Positions 22,262 to 34,549 of a stretch of DNA of 64,000 bases are shown piece by piece. The notes beneath the pieces were generated by a model. That model had not been told where the DNA came from. It ran no database searches and saw nothing but the letters and a program-made list of their open reading frames with translations. The stretch spans positions 1,186,446,357 to 1,186,510,356 of the forward strand of contig OY728152.1 of NCBI GenBank assembly GCA_963277665.1, read 5' to 3'. This DNA is from Viscum album. Taxonomy: Eukaryota > Streptophyta > Magnoliopsida > Santalales > Viscaceae. The translations under genes were made by a program, and so were the position numbers. Position 1 is the first letter of the stretch; the number at the start of each line of letters is the position of its first letter.

Positions 22262-23192
22262 ACAATAGCGCTGAAGATGCCCCATATTTTTTCAATTATG
22301 GCATGATCTTCGTTGCATCGTACACTCTATCTTTATGTGATCAGTCAAACCACATTGAACGAATCCTACTTTGCTATAGGTTCGTGGAAGAAGGTTCACT
22401 TATCCCACCATCTGGTTCTGATTTCCACTTGCACTGTCAAAATTTTTGTCGCTATTCCTCTTGTTCCCAACTGTTGAGTTCCCACCATTTCACTTAGGTA
22501 TCATCATTCATTCTCCTATCAATCCCGAGATATCACATTCAACAATAGTCTCTATGTTCACCATCTCTGTATAATCTGTAATACATGGCACTGCAATCTT
22601 CGATCGAATCTCTTGCCTTAACCCCAATTTGAAGATTCATGCCTTCAACGACGCACTTTCCACAAACTCTAGTGGAAAACAAACTAAATTCTTGAATTTT
22701 GTTGCACAATATGTTACAGAGACCCTCTTGTTTCATGGTGAAGAAATATGTCATTTTCTAGATCTTGAACGTGTGAGGATATAATTGTTTGATAAAAAAT
22801 TCTTCAAAATCCTCCCATGTAGGGCCTTCATCCAATTTTGCATGTGCCTATAAATACCACCACTGACGTGCATGATCCTCGAGCATATAAGTCGCCAACT
22901 TTACATTCAGCTCTAATGGTGTTCTGGTGAAATAAATGATATGATTCATCCTACTTAGCCACACATCCACCTTTTCGGGTTCAACATCACCCCGAAAGTT
23001 CAGTAGATTCTGCTTCATGAATAGGATGGTATGATCCAAATGCCCTGGTTCATTCCTCCAGTTCCCCATATCCACAGCTTGAAAAGCTTCGATAATACTC
23101 TAAACCAGTTCTTTGTTCAAACATGGATCTGGTGTAACCACATTTTCCGCACCTTCTTCAGGTTGGTTTCGACGACACCTACCAGGTGTCAT
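22262..23192 (-). pseudogene. gag: Gag with interrupted CCHC knuckle, element C
   Basis: The likely start is the ATG at 23192 (MTPGRCRRNQPEE), which has a stop 31 codons in. The open block 23075-22848 carries the core gag domain: FMKQNLLNFRGDVEPEKVDVWLSRMNHIIYFTRTPLELNVKLATYMLEDHARQWW. After a frame change, GLRQEIRSKI-type sequence appears near 22610. The zinc knuckle at 22262-22303 has exact CX2CX4HX4C spacing, but the second cysteine is a TGA stop. Length from start to knuckle (about 930 bp) is normal for chromovirus gag. Confidence 0.86.
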
Positions 23193-23772
23193 TTTATTAA
23201 CCAACAACTAACTCCGTCAATCTCACTCTCTAGTAACTGATGGCTTAGAATTTCAAATTCTATCACATCAACTGTCAGAATTTTTTTTCAAAGCAACCTT
23301 TTTCCCATTTTCAAACATTTTGGAAACCCTCCAGCGTGCTTTTTGAAAATCAACCCATTTTCAAAATACACCAAATACACGATTTTCAAAATCATTCAAT
23401 TGAAAAAGATTTCTGTATTTTTCAAAAAATTCACACCTTGCCAACAAACTCCATACTCATTCCACACAATGAGATATGAAATCCTAGTGGGAATTCATTC
23501 CTCTACAATGCATGTCATTCTCATCTCAATGGATAAACCCATGAAAATTATATTTCCAACATTCTAGAAGTGTATCCAAAACACTTATGTACCCAACACC
23601 CTGGTAACTTGAAGTTCAATATAAATGGCTCAACTACGTCCTTTTATGCTATACATTTGATGTTCCTCCAATCCTACTCCTGTATAAGATTTCGTCCCAA
23701 GGAATAGATAAGAATGAATTTCAACTCCAAGACCAAGAACATTGATGACTACTTGTTAGGAAAGGACAAAAC
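23193..23772 (-). other. Leader between PBS and gag, element C
   Basis: About 580 bp of noncoding sequence, AT-rich near gag. No tandem repeat or palindrome family is visible, in contrast to the 1.5-kb repeated leaders of A and B. Confidence 0.6.
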
Positions 23773-23784
23773 AAGATGATACCA
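23773..23784 (-). other. Primer binding site of element C
   Basis: Minus strand TGGTATCATCTT, two bases inside the LTR edge. The first eight bases match the initiator-Met primer core, but the following GAG is replaced by TCT. Either the site has mutated or a different tRNA end was used. Confidence 0.7.
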
Positions 23785-23786
23785 TT

Positions 23787-25816
23787 TGTAATGACCCACC
23801 AATTCTCATTGCCTTGAGAGTACAAAAAGTCATTACTAGGCCTTAAGAGACTTCCCCAAGATGCCAAAGGCTAGCAATAAATGTCGAAGGGTTTCAAATA
23901 AAAGATGGGGGACGATTTACAATTTAATAAATAACCCATAAACTAACCAAGCATAACAAAACATTCGTTATATTTTGAATGAACAAAATAAATACCAACT
24001 CATGCATTACAGAAAGAGAACTAAATTTTTCCACAAAACAATACATAATCAACACAATATCAGTGTACCAAGCGGAAGAATAATCAAAAGACCCAAAACA
24101 ATACAAGGCACACTCCACGGATCCACACCAAGCTCCATGCGCCAAGCACCACCACATCTCCCAAGCATCACCATGAACCACTTGAAATGAGATGCCTTAC
24201 CTTTACCTGTTTCTCGAAATATGACATCTCTGAAATCACTAAAGATCCAAAGCAAGGGTGAGTATAAAACTCAGCAGGTTTTCCTCAAGGAAATCCCTAC
24301 TCATGCCACTAGGATTGATGAGTTAGCAACAATTATATAAAAACAGTGTATATAAAACATTTCCTCAAAAGTAGTTTTTTTCTAAATATAAACAAGTTTC
24401 CAAAACCCATTCTTACGAAAAAGAATCTAAGAGAAATTGAAACTAGTTTTCCAACAAGTCATTTTTCCAGAAAAATAACCTATCATTCTTTAGAACAATT
24501 TCAAAAAATCCGTTTTTTCATACTCAACCATTTCAGAACCTGTTAAATCAACCATGCATGCTTTGTTAGGAAATTTCCATACTCATGAGCAGTTTCTCAT
24601 CGATCTACCAAGTCATCAAAAGGTAATTGTTTTCAATGTTCCATTACACCTTAGGCACTGAGCACAAGGTCATATTTAAACCAAGCCTCGTACTTAAAAG
24701 TGCCATGTTCCATTAAACATTTGGCACCGACAACAAGGTCCTATTTCAACTAATCCTATATATGCAACATGAACACACACCGCAAATTCACAAAAATCAT
24801 GCCAAAACCATATATTCAATAAAAAAACTTTTAGTGTAAACCATTTCCATCAAAACCAAGTGTGTTCAAAAAATTAAAACCATTTCAATAAACCCAAACT
24901 TGTATATAAAAACAAATAACAAAGCAATTTCATCAAGGAATTTCAATCCCAATCCATTTCAAAAAAACAACCCTTTTTATTAAAAACCCATATTTCCTCA
25001 CACCGTTTACCATTCTAGAAAATCCATAATTTGAAATCAATATTTTAAATTCAAAAATCCAAATCACTTTGAACAACAATTCACCAAGATTTCAATGTTT
25101 CATCACAAACATTAATCATCACTAAAGAAGATTTATTCCATGCATTGAACAATCAATTTCATTTAAAGGATTTGATGAAAACCCTAGTGGTCAAAAAATG
25201 CTGAAGAAACCTGGGTCGATTCAACAAGGATCCTCCTTAGATGTCTTCACCTAAAATAACCAAGACCAAATCTCATCATTTTTGGCACCCACACACTTAG
25301 ATCTACCAAAACAGGTGTATATCTAAGAAACTGAGAGAATAAGATAAGTAGATCTATGTAGATCTATGAAACCAAACATGAATAATCACATACCTCAAGA
25401 ATTTCACATCAATTCGCCAAGAGAATCCTTCGGATCACCTTCGGAACGATGGGAGAACCCTACTTGAACTTAAAAGAACCAAAATCCAGAGTTAGGGCTT
25501 CTTATGACCTTAAACGATACATTTGGAGGCAAAAACGTGTGAGATCCTCAATTTAAGACTCTAATTTAAGTGCTTGCATGGTTAGATCGCGCTGTTTGAA
25601 AAACTGTGCGCTAAGCGTGCATTAGCTACTACCTCGGCCACTGTTCTCGCACTATTTGGCCGTACGGTTAAAAAAACTGTGTGCCGACCCTACGACTTCC
25701 CATTTTTCCCCCAAAAACATTTCAATTTCACCTGAATCTCCCTTTCCTCACTCGTAACTTTATAACCACTAAAAGCATCAAGAAAGGGATACATACCAGG
25801 AACCGGGGGTACTAAA
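23787..25816 (-). repeat. 5' LTR of element C
   Basis: 2030 bp, TG at 23787; the high edge is fixed at 25816 by the TGTAG duplication. It is 144 bp shorter than the 3' LTR. Two indels account for this: one 73-bp unit fewer (two units at about 25577-25702) and a missing segment of about 70 bp near 25167. The minus-strand start reads TTTAGTACCCC, so the first G has mutated. Confidence 0.92.
25577..25702. repeat. Two 73-bp tandem units in 5' LTR of element C
   Basis: Units at 25577-25649 and 25650 to about 25702 (partial), matching the three-unit array at 18283-18480. Confidence 0.8.
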
Positions 25817-25821
25817 TGTAG
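25817..25821. repeat. Target site duplication of element C, right copy
   Basis: TGTAG, identical to 16417-16421. Confidence 0.8.
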
Positions 25822-28800
25822 GTTGTACGCATGCATAATTAATATTTCTATAATAAAACAATAATTATGTAAAACTGGTAAGTAATATAATATATTAAAT
25901 AAATGGTCATAATATCTTAAATAGCATATAATTTTTTAAAATATATCATCCTTTTGTGGTGGTGATGAAAAGATAGCCACATCACTTTGTAAATTTGGTA
26001 TCCCTCACATACACGAATGGGGTTATAATAATTTAGTGAGTGAAAACGTATGAGAACTGATTTACTATCTTATAGTAATGGTAAAAATTTGGCAGAAACC
26101 GTAAATATTATATTCATATGTCAAATAATCATTAAATTTAACATTATTTTATCTGATGTGGAATAAAATGTAAAAATGTATATATGATATATTGAATCCA
26201 TATTTATGTTATATAATATATATATATATATGTATATACTTTATATACATCATAATTCCAAAATTTTTCTGGTTTTGATGGGAAACATGTCACATGGGTT
26301 CATGAAGTGGTAGTTTGTTGTACACATGAGAGATGTTATCAAATGACATTTGAGGGAAGTGTATATAAATATATTTACATACAAAAAAATAATATCACAT
26401 TATAAGGGAGTTATATATGTTAATATATAACCATAAATTAATAATATGTTATTTTTTGAGAGAATATGAAAATAGATAATTCATAGTTAGGGATTTTAGA
26501 TTTTCTCCAAACACCTAATTAGTATTATGAATGGTGTATCCCTCTGATAGCATTCTGAAAAATATAAAATATAGTATTATGAGGGTTTCAAAGTATTGAA
26601 TTTATTTTTATAGATATTGGATGTGCGAAAATGGTCTGAATGGGTGAATATGGGAGGAAACTTGGTGTCCTTTTATATACATGTGGTGCGACACACATGT
26701 AATTTTTGAAAAGAAAAAGATGTATACATGTTATCCACATTCCCGTAGTGTACAAAATGAAGTATTCTCATGTGATTAAAATTATAATGCAAAAATATTA
26801 CCACACTATATATTTTATAAAATTATTTTTGTCAATTGGTATATTATCAATTTATTTTAACCCCCATTAAACATGTTTTTATCTAAACAATGATAAATTT
26901 TTTTACAATTTCTACTATATATATTGAAAAAAATTCAGATGAACAAATTAGATAATATTATTTAAGTTGATTAATAATTCAGAATAAAATTTTATAAATT
27001 AAGATAATATATTTCAAAAAACTCATTTAATATTAATCCACATACGTGAGATGAAAGAGGGTTTCCGATGTAAAAATGTTCTATTATTTAAAACTTTTTT
27101 ATAAAAATTTAGAATAAAAATAATTACAATGTACTAAAATCTATTAATATATATATAAATTAAAAAATTTTATATTGAAACCATTTTTAAATATATTTAA
27201 ACATTATTAATAATGTAAATAATATAGTTCTTTTCAAAAAAAAATTATTTTTCAATGTTCATTAATATAGAAACATTTCAGAAAAATAAAAAAATTGGGC
27301 CCTGTGATAATTCAATATTCTCATTTAAAAACCATTTTCTCTATTTTCATATAATTTTTCAAGATGTGGTAAAAATTATTTATAAATATTGCTTGAAAAT
27401 CATGATTACTCTATCTTTTAGAAAAATATAGATTTTCAAAAATATTTATTTTTCATTTTAAATTATTTTGATTTTATATATTATTAATATATTACCCACA
27501 TTTATATAATATAGTTATAAGTACCCATACAGAAAAATTTAATGGGTTTTTATCATTTTAATGTTAAAAAACTAATATTTTAATATAGTTTGGTGTTTCA
27601 TTCAACGTCATACTTTCCTTTATTTCAATCTATATAAGGGACTGAATTTATTTAAAAACATTATATATATTAAAGCTTTGGAATAATATATCCTCTTATA
27701 ATATTGTATTTTCATGAAGTGATATATATATTGATATTTATATTATAATAATATTTTCATTTTTTAGAATATATGGGTTTTATATTAGTAGTTACTTATA
27801 TCTAGGATTACATGGGTTATCATAATTTTCCCCATTACAAAATTGCATCCCCACAATTTTAATAATTACAAATAAAAGTGGGTTTGTTTTCCCCTTATAT
27901 CATTTTATGATACCATCTTTTCTTCAAATGTCACATTATTCTTCAATAATATATTTACATGGTGGACCACATTATATCTCTATACATGGTCACTGAGATC
28001 TAATATGTAGATATATTTTCAACATTAATTAGATTATATGCTAACTATATGACATTAGGGATAAAAATAATAGTTTCATTAGGTACATAATTTCAATGAA
28101 AGGAAAATTTAAAACATAATATATATGATATAAAATAAATGTAAATGTAACTTTCTAATAAATTTATCATTACTTTTGTGTATTTTATATAGAATAATAA
28201 ATCGTAGACTTATGATTCCCATTCAAAAAAATTAAAACTTTTAAAAACAAATAAAACATTAAGAGAACCATAATTTATTACAAAAAAACCATATATGTTA
28301 CCTCCAATGATATTCATAATTATTTAGTTTTCTCCTAGAAATTATATTTTTCTTATAAATCATTTCTGAATTATCTACCATTTCATCTACTAGTTATACC
28401 CCCAACAACATCATTTCATTCAATTCATAAAAACATGATGGGGTTCTACACATCTTTTAAAATACTTTTTCAAGAGGTGTTATATGTATACATTGATTGA
28501 AATTTTTATTAATAGAAAATTACCCTAATGAATGATGTTGATAAATATTTCCCAAATTATCCATTGATATAGAATAATAATATCATTCATGGTCTAAACT
28601 GTTCATTAAAAATATTCATTATATTGAGGACAAAATGGTGTACCAAAATTAAATTATATTCAAAATTTATTTTTAAGACCTTTCTAAAAATTTGAATTTA
28701 ATATGGGATCAATATATGATACATTAGACAGTGGGAAAGCATTCAATATGACTATTTTTCGTAGAAATATTTTTAAAAAAATTATCCAAGTAAATATAAT

Positions 28801-29324
28801 TTCAAATTTTAAATAAATCCACTAATTTAGTAAAAATATAAATAATAACTCTAATTTTAAAAAAATTAAACATAATTAGATCTAATCATATTCTCTAAAT
28901 AATATTGAACACTTTCTAAGTAAATATACAAATTAATCATTTTTTAATTATTATATAATTAACATTACTCCCCATATAAATGATGTATTTATTTTTTTAA
29001 TGAAAAAAACTATTTCATCTAGATCAATGTTATGCATTAGATAATTATACTCATGTTCCTTCAAATGATATGATTCATAAAAAATAACTAGATCATTATG
29101 AACCAGGAAAAATCGTTTTATTTCCATAAATTATAAATAAAAATAAATAATTCAATATTTATTATGGGAAAGGATAACATTTGATCATTAAGTAATATTC
29201 ATTTCAATTCCCAAATGAACTAAAATCATTGATTTTATATGATGAATATAACCCATTTTAATGTAAAAATGATTTTTTCGAAATAACTAAGTATTATTTT
29301 AGAAACCCAATCAATATTAATCCA

Positions 29325-29534
29325 CTAATCTATAAAAACATCAAGTATAATTAAAATATAAATATTGTTCTCTATAATCAACCACTTTATTTTTATCATG
29401 TTAAATATTTCTACCATTAATAGAACAAAAAATGAACATGAAAGTAATATTGCTTCACAAAAATTAGCATATACTGATATAGAATGAATCTTATTTTCCA
29501 TTACTGTCTCCAAAACAATATACATACATTTCAA
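29325..29534 (-). pseudogene. Possible Ty1/copia integrase trace
   Basis: A 69-codon minus-strand frame reads VLETVMENKIHSISVYANFCEAILLSCSFF, which resembles the end of the copia integrase core, where the family has a leucine-glutamate helix followed by FWxEAILTAxxLINR. The key tryptophan is cysteine and the NR is lost. No other copia domain can be followed on either side, so chance similarity in AT-rich DNA is possible. Confidence 0.25.
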
Positions 29535-31094
29535 ACGACTTCATATATTTTAGTGTGCACCAAGACATTATTATAAATAAAAACCATAAATTTCTCCAAA
29601 TTATAATTAATCCTTATATTAATGAATAAAATAAATAAATTGAGTGTGTTTATTATCCAAAATGTAATAATTACAAAAACATATGGTCTATAACAAATTC
29701 TTAACATCATTCATGTAATATCCTATTCATTCACCATTTTTATGGTAGCAATACTTGACATTAGTCATTGAAAAATATTGTCCATCATATATCTTCTAAA
29801 AAGTCAATGATATATGGAATCATAAAGATGGTATTAAAAATAATTTTTTTACTGGTATATAACTAATTAAATGAATCATTTAACCATCATTATTTTAAAA
29901 AATATTATATAAATTCCCCATGGTTATGTGAAGGAGTGGATGAAACCCTTTTCATAAATCTCTCATAACTTCTTTTTCAGTTCCAAAAACTGAAAAAATG
30001 TAATTTATTAAGGATGATTTGATATTATTTTATTTTTATATAGAAATGAAAGAGTAAAATAAACCTCCCCATAAAGTATCACTACTTGAAAATCATAATT
30101 ATGTACAAACAAATATTCATTCACTACTGGAAGATCAATAATTTAATGAGTTTCTTATTTAAAAATTTTGTGACCCATAACATTCATTCAAATATTTAAC
30201 CCGTATGTGAGCTTCATAATACTATATAAAATGTGCTAATAATTAATATATATTAATTGAAAAACTCTCTAAAAATTAAATATTACTACTTTAGCTCTAT
30301 ATCCTATCAAATCATGGTAACATGAAAGCCAATATGTGCCTAGAATAACATTGATCTCAAAAAACGTGAATGAAAATATTATATGTAGGAAAAAAATACA
30401 CCACCAATGTCACGTGGGATATTTATATAAATTATTTTTAACATTATAAAAATAGGGAGTTCATACCTTAATTTATGAATATATTTAATGAAATTATATT
30501 TCTAATTTTATTAAAATTTTCTCCAAAATAGAAGAATTTTGGATCCCAAATAAAAAATGTAATAATATTTATAAATAAAAAATATATCATAAAAATTATT
30601 TGATTGTGAAAAATATATTATGGTAGTAGAAAAAAAACATTTCAACACCTTTATTGATTAATTACTGATGATTCCCATACTAAGTTGCTAAATATGGACA
30701 ACCATTATCATAACGACATACCTCATTTAATCTAAAACATCTCACAACTAGTTGAAATTATATTTTATCATTAATAGTAAGTTTATAATACTTTTAAATA
30801 TATTCAAGAGAAATATAATCGAGTTTACTAAAAAGGTAACACATTCCTCAACCAAACACACAATTGAGATCAGATGTGTGTGTTTTTTTGTTGTCAATGT
30901 ATATGGATTAATTTTTGGGAATATATAAAAGAATAATTAAAATAAAGTAGAATTAATTTGAATTTTTTTGAGAACCCATTAATTAGGAAAAATAATTTCT
31001 CAAGAAAAATGATTATTCTTGTGAATAAAATTGAATACTTGTCTCATTGGTGTTGAATGATCTTGTCTTAATTATTTTGAAAAAAGGAAATACA

Positions 31095-31398
31095 GAATCT
31101 ATGTTGGTTGTTACTAATGGATGTACATGTATATTGACTCATTCATGGAAAATATGTATTTTATGGAGCTGATTTGTTCCATCTTATGAAGTATAATGAT
31201 TATTTAGGAAGATTATTGGATGATGATTGTATAAGCTATAATTGGATATATTTCATAACAAATAAAGTCAAAATAAATGAGATGTTTATTGTTCTTATCA
31301 TTAGAAAATATGAGATAGGAACATTTTGGATGATAAAACATTGCCTATTTCATGAGAATAATGTTTTATTAAATTGGGAATTGAACGTGAGGTGTTAA
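31095..31398 (+). pseudogene. Possible Ty1/copia protease/pre-integrase trace
   Basis: Plus-strand reading gives NGCTCIL near 31115, comparable to the copia protease motif SGCTxHM, and after a frame change the open block 31174-31398 ends with IGTFWMIKHCLFHENNVLL, comparable to the LGTLD...GYxFxxENGVL wording of the copia pre-integrase domain. The order and spacing fit a Tork-like copia element, but identity is low and no RT is found downstream. Confidence 0.25.
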
Positions 31399-32764
31399 AG
31401 ATGGCCTTAGACGTGTTTGTGTAAAATTTGATTCTTACGTAATGGTAAAATTGGTATCCCCTTAAATATAAAATGGTAATGATCTAATTATTAATGTTAT
31501 ATAATGATATGTTCATAATATCAATAAAATTTTAATTGTAAATCCTAAAAACATAAATGTACATTGATTTTTTTCATGGGTTCGTTGAAGCACAGATAAG
31601 GGTAAATGGAAGATCAAATAAGGGCATTTATATCTTGTATAAGGTTAGTGTGACAAAGAAAAATTTCATCGGAATTATTCGGTCACCAATGCAGTGAAAT
31701 CCTTTGTACTTTGTAATGGTACAATGTTTAGTAAAATGAATCATTATGACATCTAGAAAATTTATAAAAATCGATTATGGGAAATCATAATTATGTAAGA
31801 GTATATTGAATTAATATTTTTTTAAGGGCCATCCACCGCTCAATTAAAGTAGAATCACACCTATATCGGTGTAATTGATGCTACGTAAGGATATATTGTG
31901 GCTATGTAAAAGTAATTTGTAGTATTTTAATGTATGTAGTGACTTGTGCAAGGGTAAACATGTTCTTAAGGAACCTATGAAAGGGTACTAAGTAGTAATA
32001 TTGGTTACAATCCCATGTATGGGTATGATGATTTGGAAACATTTCATTTTTTACCATTGTGTGCACCTGTTATATGCTACTACCAGTGTTATCGAATGAT
32101 GCACTACCGTAGGGTGGGTGTGCTACCACCATGGTGCTACTACTAGAGTGAAATGTTATGAACTTTAAATGTGATAGTTGATCATAAGATAGAGAATATC
32201 ATTATATCATGAGATTTATCCGGAAAGGGATGTTATATTAAATAAATTTAACAAAATCAAATGTAGAGTGTGGATGATAAGTTATTCGAAATAGTTCATG
32301 CATTTAGCATCACATTATAAAAATTTAAACTGAATAAAAATGAAAAATAATAGATGCACATGATAGCATGATATTATTGAGATAATGGGTTAAGATACAC
32401 AAAAATCATATATGTCATATTCAATGTCAAATTATCATGCATAAGTGGTAGAATGGACTAAGATCCATTTTATTGAATCATACATAATGTTGAATTATTT
32501 TTTTAATAAACTTGATATATTATATTATATAATATTTAAAATGTTCATATTGTTTTTTTATTTACTATTGATTAAATATAGTATGTTTACTCCAATAATT
32601 TGGTCCATTTAATATTTTTTCGTCAATGTATGAAATTATGACATAAGGATTAATGCTTCCTAAAATAAGACATAATATTGATGATGTCCAATAAATAATT
32701 AATGAGGTTTATTAAGTTGAATGAATACCCAAGGATTCATATAATAATAAAAATGAACTTAATA

Positions 32765-34549
32765 GTATTCCAGCCAAATGAACCAGCAAAATCAGAGACT
32801 GTAGCAAAAGACACCTCAGAGGGCTTCAGAGTTATTGTCAAGTGTGAAAATCGGCAGACTCCAGAATCAGTGCCAGCAGCCCGCCCAACTCCAAACAGAT
32901 CACCAAGCCATCCAGAAAAGGCATTAAATGCAGGACTCCAAAAAGTAAGGATTCCAGTAGAACAAACAGATGTTCAAGAGTGAAAATTTGTTTCAGAGTG
33001 AGAAAATCAGTTCATCCACCAAATAGAGAAGAAAACCAAAAGAAAATTGAGACTGATTCATAAAAAATTCATTCCAAACTGAGAACACAAGGACCAGCCA
33101 AACTGATGAGAAAAAACCAAAGAAACCAAGTAGTATCACACAAAAATCGTGAACCAGATCTAAGCAGCCAAGATGGGTCTACCCAAATGCAGAGAAAGCA
33201 CTCCAAATCAATCCTTTAAAACCAGAACCAGAAACAAAGGTCATCAGTAGTCCACAAGACAAAAGGTCATGCAAAGTGTGAAGCAGATCCAAATTTATTG
33301 CCATGGGATACACATGAAATCAAAGTTTGGATCCTTATTGAATTCCTCATCAACTTTGATAAACATCCTCTTTCTGATGTCCAGGTAAACCTGAGCAGTT
33401 ATCTCACCATTTTTATACTTTAGAAATGTAGATGATTCATTTTCCCCGAACCAGGAGTCGAGCTCCGTTGGAAAATAAAACTTTCCTGCTGCTTCTGATT
33501 TTTTTGAAGCATGGTTCTGGATCAACTGTATAGAACCGATCTGATCTGTTTTCAGTGGAGCAGTTTGGCACATTTTGGATGCTGATGTTCTGATGTCTGA
33601 CTTCTTGATGCTGCTGTATTTTTTCTGGGGAGCAGCCCTTCCTCTTGGTAGAGGCCAAGTCAGAATAGAGTGAAGAGAGGATTGATTTGGATGGTTTGTA
33701 CAACAGCATTGAGGACTGTTTTTAAGAATTTTGATGGTTGGTTTTGGATCTTGGTTGTTGTTCGTGATAGTTCCCAGCATGCAGTCTTGGACAGGAATAT
33801 TTTTTTCTGGGCTAGATGAACATGAATGTTTGATGCTTCTGTTCTTATTTTGGGAAGTCTTAAGATGGCTGCATAGTTCGTGTTCGGTTTCGCTGGATGA
33901 TCTGGTGTGATCTCTTTGGGGTCTAGTACATCACATGAGCTTGAAGATAATCCATTGGGGTGATGGATGGACTTCACAGACTCTCTTTGAAGATTTGGGC
34001 TGATATGCATTGCTTCTCCCATGAACGTCTAGATTCTATATGTGCTGGCTTCCTGAAGGATGCATGCTACTTTCTGGTTTTCTTGTCTGTTTTTTGCGAG
34101 CTCTCATAGCCTATGAGATGGCTAAAGACACCTTTCTCTGCTCTTATTTGCTAACTTATAAATACAAATTTTGGATCTTCTTCTTTGGATGTTGGCAGGG
34201 ACCTACTATGCTCTTATCTACACTACTATGGGACCTGTTGTTCACCTTTTGTTAGAACTATTTTGATTTTGATGAATTGGATCATGACTGTAGATACTGC
34301 TTTTTTGGCTAGACGTGATTCCTTTCATGAAGACATGACATCTCAAGCAGTTATAACGAGTTGCGGTTTGAGCTTATTTGATTAAATATCATGTATTGCT
34401 TTCCTTTCATGTGTTGGTGTTGGTGTCAGTGTTGGTGTAAGCTCGTTGCACCTTGAGCATTTACTGTAATACTTTTGTTTTAATAAATTTTTCTGCGGCA
34501 TGAATTGGGTGACCAATTCATGTCTCTATTTGAATAAAAAAAAAATTGA
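32765..34549. mobile_element. GC-richer inserted block, probably retroposed, family unknown
   Basis: About 1.8 kb with clearly higher GC than the AT-rich DNA on both sides and sharp edges. The plus strand ends with TTTTAATAAATTTTTCTGC and an A-run at 34536-34545, like the 3' end of a non-LTR retrotransposon or processed transcript. Candidate target duplications are imperfect: AAAATGAACTTAATAG at 32749-32764 against AAAATGTGTTTTAATAG at 34562-34578. The A-rich strand changes: plus at 32765-33290, minus at 33290-34025, then a T-rich plus strand to the end. That could reflect an internal inversion. No RT or endonuclease motif is seen, so LINE identity is inference. Confidence 0.45.
33295..34022 (-). 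pseudogene. Unknown frameshifted ORF in the GC-richer block
   Basis: Not recognised. On the minus strand an ATG at 34022 opens a 120-codon frame (MGEAMHISPNLQRES..., with DPKEITPDHPAKPNTNYAAIL) ending at 33660. A second overlapping frame of 161 codons runs from 33780 to 33295 and ends ...NFDFMCIPWQ-stop; its last 60 codons (FYFPTELDSWF...IRKRMFIKVDEEFNKDPNFDF) look like real protein with mixed charged and hydrophobic residues. Together they could be one protein of about 240 residues with a frameshift near 33700. TATTTATAAG at about 34150-34160 on the same strand could be a TATA box. Alternatives: ORF1 of a LINE in an inverted segment, or a captured host gene fragment. Confidence 0.4.

Larger units (their letters stand above)
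16422..25816 (-). mobile_element. Ty3/gypsy chromovirus C, full length
   Basis: 9395-bp element on the minus strand bounded by matching TGTAG duplications: 5' LTR 23787-25816, PBS 23773-23784, leader, gag, protease, RT, RNase H, integrase with decayed chromodomain, PPT 18596-18606, 3' LTR 16422-18595. It is a different family from A/B: the LTR sequence is unrelated apart from general style, the leader is short (about 580 bp) and lacks the ACACGGCGTGT repeats. In the first 125 LTR bases I count about 18 differences by eye, so its age is similar to or slightly less than B. Many stops; non-autonomous now. Confidence 0.93.
25822..32764. other. AT-rich region without recognisable gene
   Basis: Nearly 7 kb of AT-rich DNA, with many runs of A or T and TA dinucleotide tracts (for example 26212-26238). 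Open frames are short and without clear domains, except two weak Ty1/copia-like traces listed separately. A somewhat less AT-rich patch at about 31560-32160 contains CTACYA-type words (for example near 32080-32150) but no gene. Most likely the remains of very old repeats. Confidence 0.7.
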
